DNA of 64,000 nt from Larix kaempferi. Lineage: Eukaryota; Streptophyta; Pinopsida; Pinales; Pinaceae. The position numbers and the translations under genes are program-made. Where the stretch lies: NCBI GenBank assembly GCA_027924585.1, contig BSBM01000320.1, positions 2,051,501-2,115,500 on the forward strand, in the 5' to 3' direction. This document shows positions 36,363 through 50,800 of this stretch, piece by piece. Position 1 is the stretch's first letter. The number at the start of each line of letters is the position of its first letter. Under the pieces are notes generated by a model. The model was not told the DNA's origin. It saw only the letters and a list, made by a program, of their open reading frames with translations, and did no database searches.

Positions 36363-36822
36363 CACTACAAGGAAAAGGCCCTCTAGTGGAGGTTATAGCA
36401 GGAGCCCCTAAAAAAGAGGTCGAAATTCCATTTATAGTGGAGGTTTCTAAGGGAGGCGATCGGGCGAAGATTTTAGCATATGTTGTTTTTCGGTGTGTTT
36501 AACACCAAAACACATTGGTGCATTTCTAAACATAACGCAGCGGTGTGGCACGAAATTCTACGGCACCACGACAGAGAAAAAATATCGATAAAAAAAATTA
36601 ATTAAAAAACTCGTGTTATTTTAATACCCGTTTCGCGATGCGTTAATAGATACTAAATGCACCGGGGCATTATAAGATAAAATCCACAGTGTGGTTAATA
36701 GATGATAATTCATCGCATTATCAATATATTTGTTAACGGCAAGTCAAATAAAAGGTGCACCAGATAACCATAACCGCATCGGTGCATGTTTAATCAACAA
36801 ACACACAGCCTTTTACTATAAA
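36363..36822 (+). mobile_element. CACTA-type transposon left end, copy 2
   Basis: Same terminus and subterminal motifs as 12648..13107. It is interrupted by LTR B and continues at 41068. Confidence 0.5.
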
Positions 36823-38963
36823 TGTAATATCCCGAATTTTGGACGGACTGTTTTATGATGTTATATTGGGCCACGGCCCCAACACCTGTGATTTATTCTT
36901 TTGTAGACTGACACATTGGGCATGGACCCTGACTAAATTTCATTACTTGATTATATACTAGGCAAGGGAGCCCCAATGTTCTTATTATGTTTTGATGTGG
37001 GTACAAAACCCTAATACATATTGAGATGACCTTTTGTTACTTATTGTGCAGAGCTGTGATTTTACATGTTTATCCTATATGATGTGTTGAGCGTGGACTT
37101 CGAAACACACAAGAGACCTACGTACTGGGCATAAGCCCCGATGTACCTAGATGAATGTTTATGTATTGGGAGAAAGCCCTCATGTACACTGAGTGTTGGG
37201 CATAAGCCCTGGAGCACTCCAAGCTTGAAATAAAATGAATACCGGATCCGAGGCCACTTAAATAGTCTAGATGTGCCTCACGACCACGTTCTATCTCTAG
37301 TGTTGAGCAGAGGCTCTGGAATTGCACTAGCGTAACACCCATGTGAGAGTGTTGAGTTAAAAGGCTCTGAAGAGCACTCGGGGTTACTAGATCTCAAGTG
37401 TTGAGTCTGAAGGAATCTGAAAAGCACTTATGTTTCTTATCACAACTATTCGAATTGATTAAATAAATCTTATTATCATCAAGTGCTGCGGGAACTACCA
37501 CGTTAAAACGAGGGAATCTGACATGCAAAGGGAGAGACTAGAGGTGCCTATCCTAGCTTACCGAGACCGTCCAAAGAAGGGGACCTTATCCTTAAAAAGA
37601 TTAAAAAGAAGTATCATGTGAAGATACATAAAATATAACATCACCACTTAAAGCATAAATTAACTAAATAGTAGTTTCCTATGGTTAAGCATGCATAAAA
37701 GCCTCAAGGCTAATGTTATTATTAACAACTTTAATAATAATGATTGTTACTATTTCTTTATTAAACACATTTGTTTTATATATAGTTGATGCATTGGGTT
37801 AAGAAATCAATAATGCATTAATAAATAAATTGAAATATTAAGTTGATCACAAATTATAGAAAGGCTTAAATAAAAAAAAATACTTTAGTTAAACAAATGG
37901 AAAAGTCATAGTTCCAAAAGAAGTAGTGATTAATTAAAACAAATATTCTTTTATAAATTAATTTATTTGATTTAAAGAAACCAAATTATTCCAACAGTCC
38001 TAATTCAAGATTTCCCTACATAAAGAGGAAAGACCCCAAAGTTTGGGGATCATCTTTTCATCATCACTCTCTTATGGAATCAAAGAGAATTTTCTGCTCC
38101 AAGAATTGAAGTAGCTCACATAAGTTTTAGACCTGAACCAGCAGTGGACCTAGGCTCTCTATATCTCAATTTGCATGTCAGAACCAGCTCGGGGGGATCC
38201 ATACTAAACCAGGAACGGTTGTAGGATCAGGGTTGGGAGGAACGTGGTAGTCCCAAAGTTATCTAGTCAAGGAATCATTCAAATCAGGTCAGCTGAACAC
38301 AGCAATATTTTCCACTAATTAATGGTTTGAGTGTGCAGGTTACTACAGAAGAAGGGCACGTTACAAGCTTGCAGGTATGAATTATTCCACTCACCATATT
38401 TTATTTATGCAATTTGAATAGCTTGTTACTTAGTATTTAATTCCCTTAAACCATCTACATCAATACTTTTCTTAAGGAGCAAAGGGCCTTTAGGGAATGG
38501 GTTAAATGCATATCAAACTTCATATTCAGAAACCTTATCAACCCTGGAAAATTACTTCGTGATGACTGTCGCATGTCTAGCATGGCTAGTCCACTAGCCT
38601 GTGCTAGACATCTATGTAGAAAATCTATAGACTAGTATTTCCTATAAGTTTGAACAGACAGTATCCTTTTTATTCTGACAGTATCTTATATACTAATCAG
38701 TCATTGTTTCCATTATAGTTTGGTTATTTATTAGACAGGTAAATACATGTATTACAGAGATCTTGTAGAACGAAAGATAGGGCTTAGACAGCCACAAATA
38801 CCTTTTTCATATTTTATTATTAACCAAATTATTGTAGATTTATTCCTTATCTAAACCATTATTTCAAATCCAAACGAAATGCTAAATCCAAACCATACAG
38901 ACGCCACACAGAAAACGAAAATAATAGTTGTAAAGAGAACTTTAAACATTCACACATATTTTT

Positions 38964-39005
<42 letters not shown>

Positions 39006-41067
39006 CAAAACACAAGTCAAGGGGTCGAACCCCATGGTCTTTCTTTTGCCAAAACGCATCAACATGTAGCTGCAAGCTACAAACCCACACTCTCATAAAA
39101 CGAGAATTTCGGGTATAGATATCAAACATACAAATCTAGAATAACAGCTGTTTAAAGAATCTATACCAACAGTAACATCTACAGGATGCCCACCTGGGCG
39201 TCATCGTTTTCCTTCTTTTACAAATCACCACAGTAGAATCTCTCCATCAAACACTATGTCCAGGAATCCAATGCAGACAAAAGTCAAAACCCAGGGGTCT
39301 TTAAATTCAAAACTACAGTACAAGTATAGCTTCATTACGAAACCATGATGCTTTCATTTACAGTCCACATCGAAAATTAAACAGACAGAGCTACAATCAA
39401 AATGAGAATTCATTACGGCAACATAAAACCCCATAGGCTGAGCCACTGTTACATTCTCGGAACCAAAAACGACATTGATAGAAAATCTAGAAACGTTGTA
39501 CTTCTTACCCATATTCAAAACATACATCCAAAACACCATACATCATACAGGGAAGAATTCCCTGAGCAAAACCCAATTTCATGACAAACCACAAGAACCA
39601 CAAATGAATGTGCCAACAATGGCCATTAAAACCAGAGTATACTAGTCAAAAGCATCGGGCAAGTAATAAAAATGATCTTCTAAATACCCATAGAAATTAC
39701 ACAGGAGTTCCTTTTCGCTACATCTCATTATTACATTTCGAAACCCCATAGATTCAATGCATTCGATGGTCCAGCCAATAGGCGACCCTTCCAGACTTCC
39801 AAATAGAATCAGTGTGCCAAAGGCTCACGAAATCCTCCCATGAAACAAAACGAGACACATAAATGCACCACCAGAGATGCGAGAGGCAGAGCAACGTGGG
39901 TGGGTAAGCTAGACTTACCAATACCCTTGACACGCCAACAGAAGCCCAGGACGCCCACGGCATTACACCCGAAGCCACTACCACCTGCCAATCCAACAAG
40001 GAAACGCAAGTTAAACCCTCAAGAGGTATGCATAGGGAGAAATGAGTCCCATAACAGGTTGACGATTTTAGCAAGGCCATACCTGAGCAGGATACGACAC
40101 TCTCCACGCCGCCAGGCGAGCTAAAACGCCACATGCACTGACCATGAGCATAGCTCAGGCCAGGGCACGAAGGCACCTCCACAATATGGTGAAGTGCTGA
40201 ACCAAAACCAAACGGAAACGCAGAAGGCTTGACCAAGGAAAACCCCAAATCGTTACAAACCCTCACTGGACAGCCTGTCATCCACTTTACACCAAACCCT
40301 GCTTTATTGGAGACTCGAATATTTGTGCAAAACAATAGTTTGAGTCGTGTGATAATAGCCACAACTTGCTTAGTATGCATGCGTTGGTCCAAGGGTCTCA
40401 CTACTATGATTTTACATCAGCAAACCCCTTGGAACTATAACTTTTGTATTTTGGTATATCCATTAAAGGACTTGACCATCACTCTTAAAACCTATACCTT
40501 GTAAAAACTGGAAACATTTGGATAGAAAATGGATAGATCCTCTAGGGTGGAAATGTCATAGGATAAATACCTGCAATCACAAATATGAAATTATTGTATT
40601 AGCGAAAATGCTAAGTAAGTCCATAAACACCCAAGAATACTCTTACCTCTCGGCAGCCCTCTCGACGTATGTTTTCCTCTCCTTGATTGATACATGTCCC
40701 ACCATGGTTTCAACATCTCATCAACAAAGGCCATATCACATGAAGGTGCCATTTAGACATTCATAATACATTCATATGATTTCATTAAAACTGTATGAAA
40801 GAATTGCTATTACAGTTACACCGGCAATTGTAAACTCGTAACCGGGATACATCAATAATTAATTCCACATTGCTTCCGCAGGATTGAAAATGTAAAAATC
40901 TAGAGAGATCATGATTATTTAGGAATGGTCGACTTCCTTTTATCTACAGTAAGCATTTACATATTTTCCTAGTTTTAGAATTAACTTGCGACTATTTTAT
41001 TCTCAATCAGCATCTATTACAGGGACGAAATTTTTTTTTTAATTTTTGCTATTTATGGGACATTGCA
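36823..41067. mobile_element. Solo LTR B, copy 2
   Basis: Same insertion as at 13108..17353, with ATAAA at 36818..36822 and ACAAA at 41068..41072. The one-base mismatch in the duplication is shared, so it arose before the unit was amplified. Confidence 0.78.
38967..39002. repeat. TA microsatellite, copy 2 (18 units)
   Basis: Same locus as 15255..15288, slightly longer. The short T-rich spacer preceding it in copy 1 is lost. Confidence 0.9.
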
Positions 41068-42675
41068 ACAAAGAAATTCATTGCAAAATATCTTAAAATT
41101 TTATTTAAAAACCCTACTTGATGGTGCATCGAGTTGATATGCTTAATCGCAAATATCATAGACGGTGCGCTGGATAACAATAATGTGCTGGTTCTTTTCT
41201 ATTTGACAAACGCACTGGTTGTTATTATAATAAAACAATTCCATGCAAAACCCTTTAAATTTGTCTAAAAAATCCTACTATTCGGCGTGTCTCGTTTATT
41301 GTGGGCATCGGTGCACTTTAATGTCGGTCGCACCGGAACAGGGTTTAATATATAAAAAAAGTGTGGTAAAAATCATTTTTGCCACTTCTCAATTTGTTTT
41401 ACCCCAAGTGCACTAGTGCTTTACCTTGCCCACTTGGACGCCCTAACATAAGTGGTCTACATGGACACATTCTTCATCCGTATTGTCTACTGCTGCAAGT
41501 TTGAATTTTGACAAAAAATCGTCAAAATTGAAATTTTCTGTACATCGCCAGGATGCCTCCCCGATGGGCCGTTCAACAGGTAAATGGATTCTCACTTCAT
41601 AATTTAATTTTTTAATGGATTAATTTTTAGAATTAACCACGAGATCAACCGTGGCATCCAACCCATCAAAACAAAGGCAAGGAAACTTATATTAAGGGAT
41701 TAGGAAATGCCATTTGTAAATAGAGATTTATTAGAGAATAGGATGGACTTTTATATTATATTATTCAATAAGTGTTTATAACTATAATTCTCCTATATTT
41801 TTATAATCCTATTTGTACTTGTTATTCACTTTTTATGTCATTTTAAATACAGCAATGTGAAACCCTATTTGAGTAAATACAAAATAACAAGCATTAAGAT
41901 AAAGGAATAAAACAATGTACAAAAGAAGTGACTTTTGTAGCAAATCATTAGGACGGACAGCTACAAGAACCATAAAAACGATAAAGTAAAAACACCTACG
42001 ATAAAGTAAAAACACCTATTGTTGTATCAATACCATCTTACAAAGTTAACACACTTCCATTTCCCATCCATCAAAATAGTTATGATATATTGTTTAAAGA
42101 GTAAACATGTTCCTAAAATAACAAGCTCAACATAGAAGAAATTGTTACCATGAAGTGAGAAAATTACTTATTCTTTAACATTGTCTAGGAAAGGGGAAAA
42201 TTAATTTTACAAGTGTATGTCCCTATTTTAAATATTTAAATTCGTTATTAAAACCTTATTTGAAAAGTTGAATACGCTCCCTAAGTAAATAATAAGATTT
42301 ATAAGAAAGTACTAATTTATTAAATAAATAAATATTTTAAATATTATTTATAAACACATTTATCTACATGCTATAATAACAAAAGAAAATATTACATAGG
42401 ATTTAAATACAAAGTGTTCTTTGCACAAAATAAATGTGTAGAATTTGAAGCTTCATAAAAATTTGCTAGAATGCATAGCTTCATAACATTGTGTTAGGCT
42501 ACAAGGTAAGGATGATTCCAACCATAAATTCTACATGAATTTCAAACCCTAAGTTTTAGTTTTGATTCATTTCTCAATTGGATGTCTTATAGTTATATAT
42601 CCCTCCAAGCCAATTTTATTGCGCCTCTCCCTCCGCCCTCTAAAGCCAGGGAGATCTTGTAACATGTGTCTGTCG

Positions 42676-43090
42676 AGTAACAAAATAATACAAAGTAAAA
42701 AGTAATAAATGTTATGTGGGCCATAAACAAAAAAGAATAATAGAAAGTAAAAAGTAAATATGAGACTTCAACTAGAGAATTTAGAGCTTAGGATTAGGTG
42801 GTAAATATTATGTCGGCCATAAACAAAAAAGAATAATACAAAGTAAAAAGTAAATATGAGACTTAAACTAGAGACTTTACTTTTTACCTTTAATACAAAG
42901 TAAAAAGTAAATATGAGAGTTTAGAGTGTTTGTCGAGTTTGTCTAGTAACAAAATAATACAAAGTAAACAAAAAAGAATAATACAAAGTAAAAAGTAATA
43001 AATATTATGTCGGCCATAAACAAAACATAATAATACGAAGTAAAAAGTAAATATGAGACTTAAACTAGAGACTTTAGAGCTTAGTATTAA
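42676..43090. repeat. AT-rich minisatellite, copy 2
   Basis: Same block as 18968..19380, with the same internal order of units. A six-base deletion lies just upstream, near 42650. Confidence 0.85.
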
Positions 43091-44227
43091 GTGGCTCGGG
43101 TATTACACTCAAGGAGCTATTCAAGGAGGCGGCGCTTGATAGAGCCTAGGATTTGGATCTGGGATGGTTTAGTTTGGATTCAAACTTAATTTTTTTTAGT
43201 TTGTTACATCCTTGTCTCATGAATGCTCACCAAAATTAACTTTGGATACAAACTTAATTTTTTTTAGTTTGTTCTACCCTTGTCTCATGAATGCTCACTT
43301 GATGACCCAAGGAAAAACAAGCTAACAAACAAGTAAAAATATCATTTTTAAATGTTTTGACTCTCTCTATACTTTGAAATATTGTCTATACTTAACAAAT
43401 TGATTATGTATCTCCAACAACTTTGTTTGGGATTTTGTTACACATTAATACTTGGCTTTAAAATCCGGACAAGTGTTATGGCTATTAAATTTTACATGCT
43501 TAGCAATTGTTGAATGTATTGTCCAATGTAGTAAAGATAATTGTAAAATATAAGCTTATATGTTTATAATTTCTTACTACTCATCTCCATCGAACTTAAA
43601 TATGTTCATCCTCTTTAGTTTAGATGGAAGAAGAACTGTATACAATACTTTAAAGTTGTCTCTACTAAATAGTAATATGTTTTTGGCATTACTTCAATAA
43701 TATTAACGGCTGTCTCTTCCCATTATACATACAGAATTTCTTCAAATGAGAAATAAAAAGATAATTATCTACCCATTATACATACAGAATTTCTTCAAAT
43801 GAGAAATAAAAAGATAATTACTTTAAATTATTGAAAGAAACAATGAAATTTGAAATACTACCATTGATAGAATTTTGTTTGTAACATATAAGTATGAATT
43901 TGCGGTTTTGTAAAATAAAGTTATGCTATAAACAACATAAATATAGCATTTATCTCACCACGACTGATTCTTTTTATCGAGAATACAATGTCGCCAAGCT
44001 CTTTCGGTTCTTCCACAGTATGCACAGATCAATATTAAATCAAAATAATAGGGAACATATAAAACAAAAAGAATTCAACGGTGTTTTTACTTAAACAATG
44101 TAGTCATATTTAAACTACTGAACCACTGAGTAGATATTGTCTCTAGGACATCCACACACAGCTACCATTCTACAGCAGGCAACCCTACATTGATTCTCAA
44201 AGAAAAAATGAGTAAACAAAGAAAATA

Positions 44228-44566
44228 TCATGATTGATTTGTATATTTAAAAAAGAAAACCATTGCAATTTTGGCTCTAATCCACAGCCCCACAGCAGGC
44301 GATAAGATGATCTGAGAGGCATCTATAATTACAAGAACAGAATTCCATGGTATTATTGATGATACTAGCCAATGACTCACCTCCAGTATTTGATGTGTCA
44401 CCCTAGAGAATGGTCCATTTACAAGCCATGAACTATTATATGAGACAACGGACTTGAAGCATCTTTGTGAGGTAGTGAAATGCTCGCAAATTATTTGTGT
44501 TTTTTTACGAGTGTCAGCATGCAGATGACATGTTTTTTGCGCACTAGAAAAATGTTTCACTTGCAA
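44228..44566 (-). other. Unrecognised 112-codon ORF, copy 2
   Basis: Counterpart of the ORF at 20519..20857, with identical predicted protein and the same GTGAGT donor-like site. Function unknown; coding status unsupported. Confidence 0.2.
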
Positions 44567-44701
44567 ATCTTTTACATAGACAAATTAGTCTCAATTTTCA
44601 GCTTGAATTTGTAAGAAAAGACAATTTTCAATCGCAAATATTTTAGAGCAGCAAATAAGTCTCAAAATTTTGAGCATGCAGCCATTTCTGTCTGGCAAAA
44701 T

Positions 44702-44707
44702 TTTATT
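44702..44707 (-). promoter_or_regulatory. Candidate polyadenylation signal of RRM gene copy 2
   Basis: AATAAA on the minus strand in the same position relative to the second RRM gene as at 20993..20998 in copy 1. It is not independent evidence, because the flanks are duplicated. Confidence 0.3.
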
Positions 44708-44883
44708 TCTGTAAAATTAATTTACATTTTAATTTTGTATCGGTTGCAATTGGTTATCCAATATTTCATTTATATTATAATGGCTTAATGGATTCCATTA
44801 AATCCCAGTTAATGTACGAACTTGGTAATGGCTAGGCGAGAGCAGCAACGCCCCAAAATAGTAATTATGTTTTTAATCAACAA

Positions 44884-45483
44884 TCAAATTCTATGAAATC
44901 TACCAGTGGCAAGCGGTTGCGAGGAAGTAGGTGGTGCAGTGGGGACTTGGGCAGCGGAGGCGGCGGTGGTGGTGGTGGTGATGGGCCGTACGTAGCCGAA
45001 ACGTGAATTTGAGGACGACGAAGGAGGACGTTGCTGCTGAATGGGGAGATTGTTATTTGTTCTTCTGTTAGAAGTTGCTCCGACTCTTCTGGAATTAGCT
45101 GGAGGCGGCTGCTGCATGGAACGGCTTGTGTTGTTGTTGTTGCGGTTCCACTTTGCGTGTTTCCTTTTGCGGGAGACGCTGATCTGTCGGGACCGGAGCA
45201 TGGAGCCATTCAACTGGAGAGCTTTGTCTACGCTGTCCACATCTGAGAACTCCACGTACGCATATCCCTTTGGGTTCCCGAACTCATTTGTGGGAATGGT
45301 AATGCGGTTTACTGTCCCGCAGCACTCAAAATGTGTCTTCACATCTTGTGCTCTGCACCAATAGTCAACATTGTCTACGTAAACTGAATATCGTTCGAAT
45401 TCTCCATCTTCTCCTTCTTTAATACGTATCGCCTCCTCTTGCAAATGCAGCTTCTTCCCCGATTTCTCAGAATTCATGGCCAT
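44884..45483 (-). CDS. PABPN-like single-RRM RNA-binding protein, copy 2
   Basis: Second tandem copy of the 199-residue RRM protein, with the same RNP2 (34-39) and RNP1 (72-79) motifs, the same start and the same upstream in-frame stop. By eye it differs from copy 1 at two coding bases, and both change the protein: S152 to R after the QQQ run, and L189 to Q near the C-terminus. Both lie in the low-complexity tail and the RRM is identical. The ORF is intact with no frameshift, so both tandem copies could be translated. Flanking DNA matches copy 1 over the whole unit, so the promoter was duplicated with the gene. Confidence 0.85.
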   Translation of the reverse strand: MAMNSEKSGKKLHLQEEAIRIKEGEDGEFERYSVYVDNVDYWCRAQDVKTHFECCGTVNRITIPTNEFGNPKGYAYVEFSDVDSVDKALQLNGSMLRSRQISVSRKRKHAKWNRNNNNTSRSMQQPPPANSRRVGATSNRRTNNNLPIQQQRPPSSSSNSRFGYVRPITTTTTAASAAQVPTAPPTSSQPLATGRFHRI

Positions 45484-47163
45484 GTCGAGTTATTTACTAT
45501 CACATATTTTCTTTTCCTTTAAGATCAACCAATCTACTCTCAGTCTCAGTGAAAACCGAAACCACCCAGTATTTTAAGATTTGTCGCTTCACGGATTGTC
45601 GCCAACATATAACCGCTTTGGGATAGTAATTATATGGATCGATGCCTTATGGATTTGGTTTAACGAGTGGTATTGTAATTATATGGATCAATGCTTTTGG
45701 CAAAGATGTGTATGGCCACCGTCGGCTAAACAAAATTGAAACTGGACAATACAATAAAAGAAGACCCCGGCCATCATCTAAGGTTCCAATTCCAATCATT
45801 CAAGACAAACTTTAAATCCAACTCTCACTCTTCACTTTTAACCAAATTTCCTTTGTCATCAATGATTAGAGACCAAGGAATGGAATGTGAATGTGAATGT
45901 AGAATCTTTCTTAGAAGTACCACTAAAGACGAAAGGAGTGTGGAGGATACTTTGCAATGTGAGGGCAAAAAGTTAAAATTTGCTTACATATCTTCTATCA
46001 GACTTTGGTTTTTAAAACTATGTAGGAGGTACAAAATTAAAAGTTAGAAGTTGAAAGAATCTTTGTTCCATCACTTTAATTATTTAAATTTGTATAATTT
46101 TTGGAGATGTGGTTGTCATAGGATGGGATTTTAGCATTTTTATTTTTATTTTTATAGGAAAATGAAGGCATTCTTGTTGCATACATTTTCGAACCTTATT
46201 TTGTCTTTAGCATTAGGACCTAAGTTTCTAAAGGAAAAATTTAACATTAGAACCTCTTTTCCATTTTTAGGAGTTGTCTTATTAGGAGCATCCTCTTAGT
46301 GAAAAACCACCTAATTGCCCCTAGAATATCACTTGGGGTCAAAGACCCTAGAGAGAGAACATGTGTCATGGTTGGAGACCTTCTTCATAGTGCTTGAGGC
46401 CTATAAGGTTCATTTTCCTATGCAAATCCCTTATTTTTCCTTCCAACCATGGCCGAGGTCCCTAGACCCATCACAGATGTCAAAAACCAATTGATGGAAT
46501 CCATATCTCATATCCCACTTAGAGGACTCGTGTGTTGCTACATGGGCTCATTCAAGACACTTGAAGTTCATAAGATTCAACAATATTAGGAGGAAATTAT
46601 TTTCCTTCACCAACCATGTTCAATGACCTATGACCCATCCTTACTGGGTAAAGCTCCAAATGGCAGCCATATCCAACCTCCATGCCAGACAACCCCTATA
46701 GAGGGTTTGTTTTGAGGTTCGCAGGTGTTCTTCATGGCCATTGAACCAAAGAAATGGTGTCTACTACCTAAGGCCCAATTGTTTTCCTTTTCTAACTATA
46801 GAGTTAGATATATAGAAGGCCTTGATTTAGGGATTGAGCCCTTTGTTTCCCCTCTAGCCATGTTTAGACCTCAAAGACCATTTTCAATGCAAAAATCTCA
46901 CTCATGGCACTTGTCTACCATGGCCTAGACAATGATTCATGGTGTGGTATCGAGACAAATTCTCGTTCACCACGTGTGTTGTGGTTCAATCATGGCGCTT
47001 GTATCTCTCTAGTAGGATAGATATGTTGTTGTGGATCAATACCCAGGCCTTGAGGGTTTTAACTTGGGAAACCCTCTTTCTCGTTTCTGCTGCCTTGCAC
47101 TTGAATGTGCAAATTCAAGAGCTGGATATTACAGATCAAAGTGCCATCATTTGGGTTTCCCTT

Positions 47164-47839
47164 CGTTCCTCAGAGAATGATGTGCAATCGTTTGGGGGTT
47201 TTGAGTTTCCATTGAATTTGATAAGAACACATTGGAAGCACAGCATTCCTCGGAGATTTATGTGCAATTATTTGGGGATTTTTGGACCCCTTCATTCCTC
47301 AGAGAATAGTGTGCAATTATTTGGGGGGTTTTGTTTTCCAAACAATTTGATGGGAAGACATTGGAAGCACAAACCATTTTTCCTCTGCCCCCTGTATTTC
47401 CTAGAACATTACGAAGGGAGGCTTGCACATTTAATGATTATGAGTAAACAAAAGGAGTCGAACATCAACTTCTTTAACTAGTTCTGCCTTTGTTTCTACT
47501 GGAGCTACTCGCTTTGGTTCTACTCCTGCAGGAATTGGCTTTCTAACTGTTGCGGGGTCAACTCAATCAGCATCTTAGGGTTATCAGTCTTTACCTAGGT
47601 TGGAAACCCAGTGTTATCCATGGGAGGGCTCCTATATAGGGTTACATTAGGAAAAAGGCATGGTTTTGGACCGAAACGAGACTGGGGAGAATAATGTGAA
47701 ATTTTTTGGGGTTTTGGTTTCCAAAGAATTTGACGGGAAGAGAGTGGAAGCAGTACGACGTTCCTCGGAGAATAATGTGCAACTATTTGAGGGTTCTGTG
47801 TTTCCAAATAATTTGAGAGGAAGAGAGTGGAAGCATGGT
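47164..47839 (+). repeat. Degenerate ~80-bp repeats across the second seam
   Basis: Same five-unit cluster as 23455..24130. The plus-strand ORF here is longer (46939..47481, 180 codons), because a T in copy 1 that makes a stop codon upstream is a C here. Confidence 0.7.
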
Positions 47840-50800
47840 GAAGGAGCAAGGGCATTAGTGTCGGGTACCTCGAATATAAGCTATGACTAGATTTTTTTCT
47901 CTCTTCTCTTAAATGTGTCTTGTTTAGTTTTTTTACTCCAATGCCATTTTTTTAATTCTTTTATATCTATGACAACTCATGTTGATTCACTTAATATCTT
48001 ATACAATCATATACACGCTCTAAAATACATGTAGTACAATCCATAATTTTAAGTATCGTTTATGACCTGTCATAGTTCATTTTCAGTAGTTTCACATACT
48101 GTATATTTGTATGCACTTTTAGAAAAATCCAACCCTGAATGTGAATGCGGTTCTAACTGAGACCTATTGTGAGTTGGAACAATGGTATTCTTGGGTTTTT
48201 TAACCTATGTCCATTGCAGCTTTTCAACTCTTGCAAATTTAATTTAGAGCTTCTTTTTACCACTTCTCTCATGGGCCTTGGAAAGAAGCGTTTTGGCTCT
48301 TTTCAAGATCATAGGAGGAGGCCCGAATTGTTTCATAATAAGGATAGTCTCCTAGATCAACGAGGAAAATGTAAGTAGCTTCCATTGTAGTAACAAAGTA
48401 GGAGCAGACATAATTGCAATGAGGACAATGATTTCAACAATTGATGTGCTATTTAAGTTGCCGACAAATTCCTCCTTGAGCTTCTTCTGAGGATCGAGGC
48501 AGTCACTAGAGGACTTCATTGAAATATCATGAATATAGAATATTCTTCCACTCCAACGTGGAACATAAGCCATTCTCTATATTTGACGAATACATGTGCT
48601 TTGTAATTACATTTGTTTTCCTCGTATATGGGTGCCTCTCGGTACATTGAGCCATTTCTTCAAATCCATTCCTCTTAATACTTTTGTATAGTATTGCAAA
48701 TGGGTTTATTTGATTTAGTGATTTGTTGTAGCTCTCATTAGTATTAATTTCTCCAGATGGAATGTTAGATAGGTCAAAACGCGGTTTTCACACACCTGTC
48801 ACAATGTTACCATTTAAAGATGGAAAATCATAATAACTTGAAAACTACAATATCAAATCCTTCTGCCAAAGTTTATGCTAGAGAATTCACACGATACAGA
48901 TTTAACTATTCTTGAAAAGTTATCGCCACAAGCTAAAATATCAAAGAACCTTGCAGATGTGCTAACAATTAGTATTTTCTAGAAGTTACAAATTTCTTTG
49001 CTAGTAATATCTTGCTTAGCAATTGATTTCTCTCATTCAATTCAACTCTTCTCTGATGGGTTCCCTACTTTAAATATCTATCTCTTCTCCTACATGATCT
49101 ACTTAAACAGTTGTGGCTGTAGATTTCATCCAAATTTTCATGTGTAGGGTTTACGTATTTCTTTTTTTTTTACATTTCATGCATGGCACTAGGTTTTGAA
49201 ATCCTCCTTATTGTGGACGGTTCGTGAAAATAGAGACCCACAGTGGCTTCAATGTTGGCATAATTTGGTAGGTGGTTTGGCCATTGGACAGTTTATTTTT
49301 ATTGGTCATGGCCGGGACTAATGACCGAATCCTTTTCTACCAACCCAAACATAGATTAATTCTCATACTTATTAGATTACCTATTAACAAGTCCTTCTCA
49401 TCCCGTCCTTATCGAAAAAAAGAGTCATTATAATAGATTAATTCTCATACTTATTAGATTGCCTATTAAAAGGTCATTCTCATCCCGGCCTTATCGAAAA
49501 AAGAGTCATTATAATACTTACCTTCTCGATGAGGTAGTCTGTAGAAGGACTGATTGACCGATATGTTATATATGTTGTCATAAAGTCTTGTCTTTTCTAG
49601 CACTAGAGGCAAATTGGATGGATTCATTGATTAGGAAAGTGACAAGTGAAGTAGTCTTTCCTTTCTGTCTTTGTGCCTTTTGAAAAACAGCAATAGGGTA
49701 TTTCCTCACGGGCGATAGCGATGTAATCTTTATTATTCCTGGTGAGTGGTAGTAATGTCGGCTCTCCCGATGAGCAACGTGTTACGGTTTAGTTGACTAA
49801 CGGTTCTAAATAATATTGGGTCACCAGTAAAAATGGATATGTTAATACACAGTAACATCACTTATTCCCAACGCAGGCTTTCTAAAGAATGGTGTGATCT
49901 ACACCAACTACATGCACACTGAATCACATGGACATTGTATGCGCTATGCGTAGTCTTCTATGTAATATTTATTACTCTAGATATATGATGCTTTAATGAA
50001 TAGAAGGAAGATTAAAGAGAATCAAGATTTAAAGGAAATACCAAAATGACCTTATGTATTGTGACAACATCTCCACCATACTTACTAGATAGTAAATATC
50101 TCGCTACTCTAGATGCAACAATGATCCACCAATAATTAACAGTCAACAATGATTATGTAATCAATCTTCCAATTGTCAATGATGAATGTTATTCTTGGAG
50201 GAATATGATATTTATAGCCCATGTTTGACAATGTTTTCACCGTGATAGAGCTATTTGAGATTTGCGATTTATCTGAGAGAACTAGCATAAATCCCTTCTT
50301 CAATTAACTAGTGCATGCGATTTTTCTTGATAACTATTGTTTAATCTAATGATTGTTACCTTTCTCTTGTTATACAACGATAACAGTATTGATGACACCT
50401 TCCATAGGTTTTGTCAATAGATGGTGTGAAAACCGTAGCATATATTCTTTAGACCGATTCAACAAAGTTGAACATGTGCCTCTGGAGGATCCCGGACTAC
50501 CTCACATTCATGTGTTAGTTAACTCTTCCGGATGAGGGACTGGTCTATCAATCTGGTGCATATTTACCCGTGTTTAAAATTATTTTCGTTAGCATTGTTG
50601 AATATGGAATTAGTTTCTCATGTGCGTTCCATTTCTTGTTTTCCTTCGCTTTAATAACTTGTGTCGGAATTCTAAACAGATATTTTCTTGACAAGTTTAT
50701 TTTAAATCCAATGATCATTTTCCTTTTGGCTTTTATCCTATGCTTTTTATCATGTAAGTGTTGCAAAACTCTCTGATTTTTCTTGAGTTTTTCAGGCTGT

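Larger units (their letters stand above)
23711..47419. repeat. Tandem 23.7-kb unit, copy 2
   Basis: Second complete unit, collinear with copy 1. Every block of copy 1 has a counterpart shifted by 23709 to 23716 bases, the shift drifting through small indels. Examples are a 4-bp TATA gain near 28727, a TA-repeat length change near 38967 and loss of six bases near 42650. Private substitutions include G at 24665, where copies 1 and 3 have A, and T at 28418, where they have G. Confidence 0.97.
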
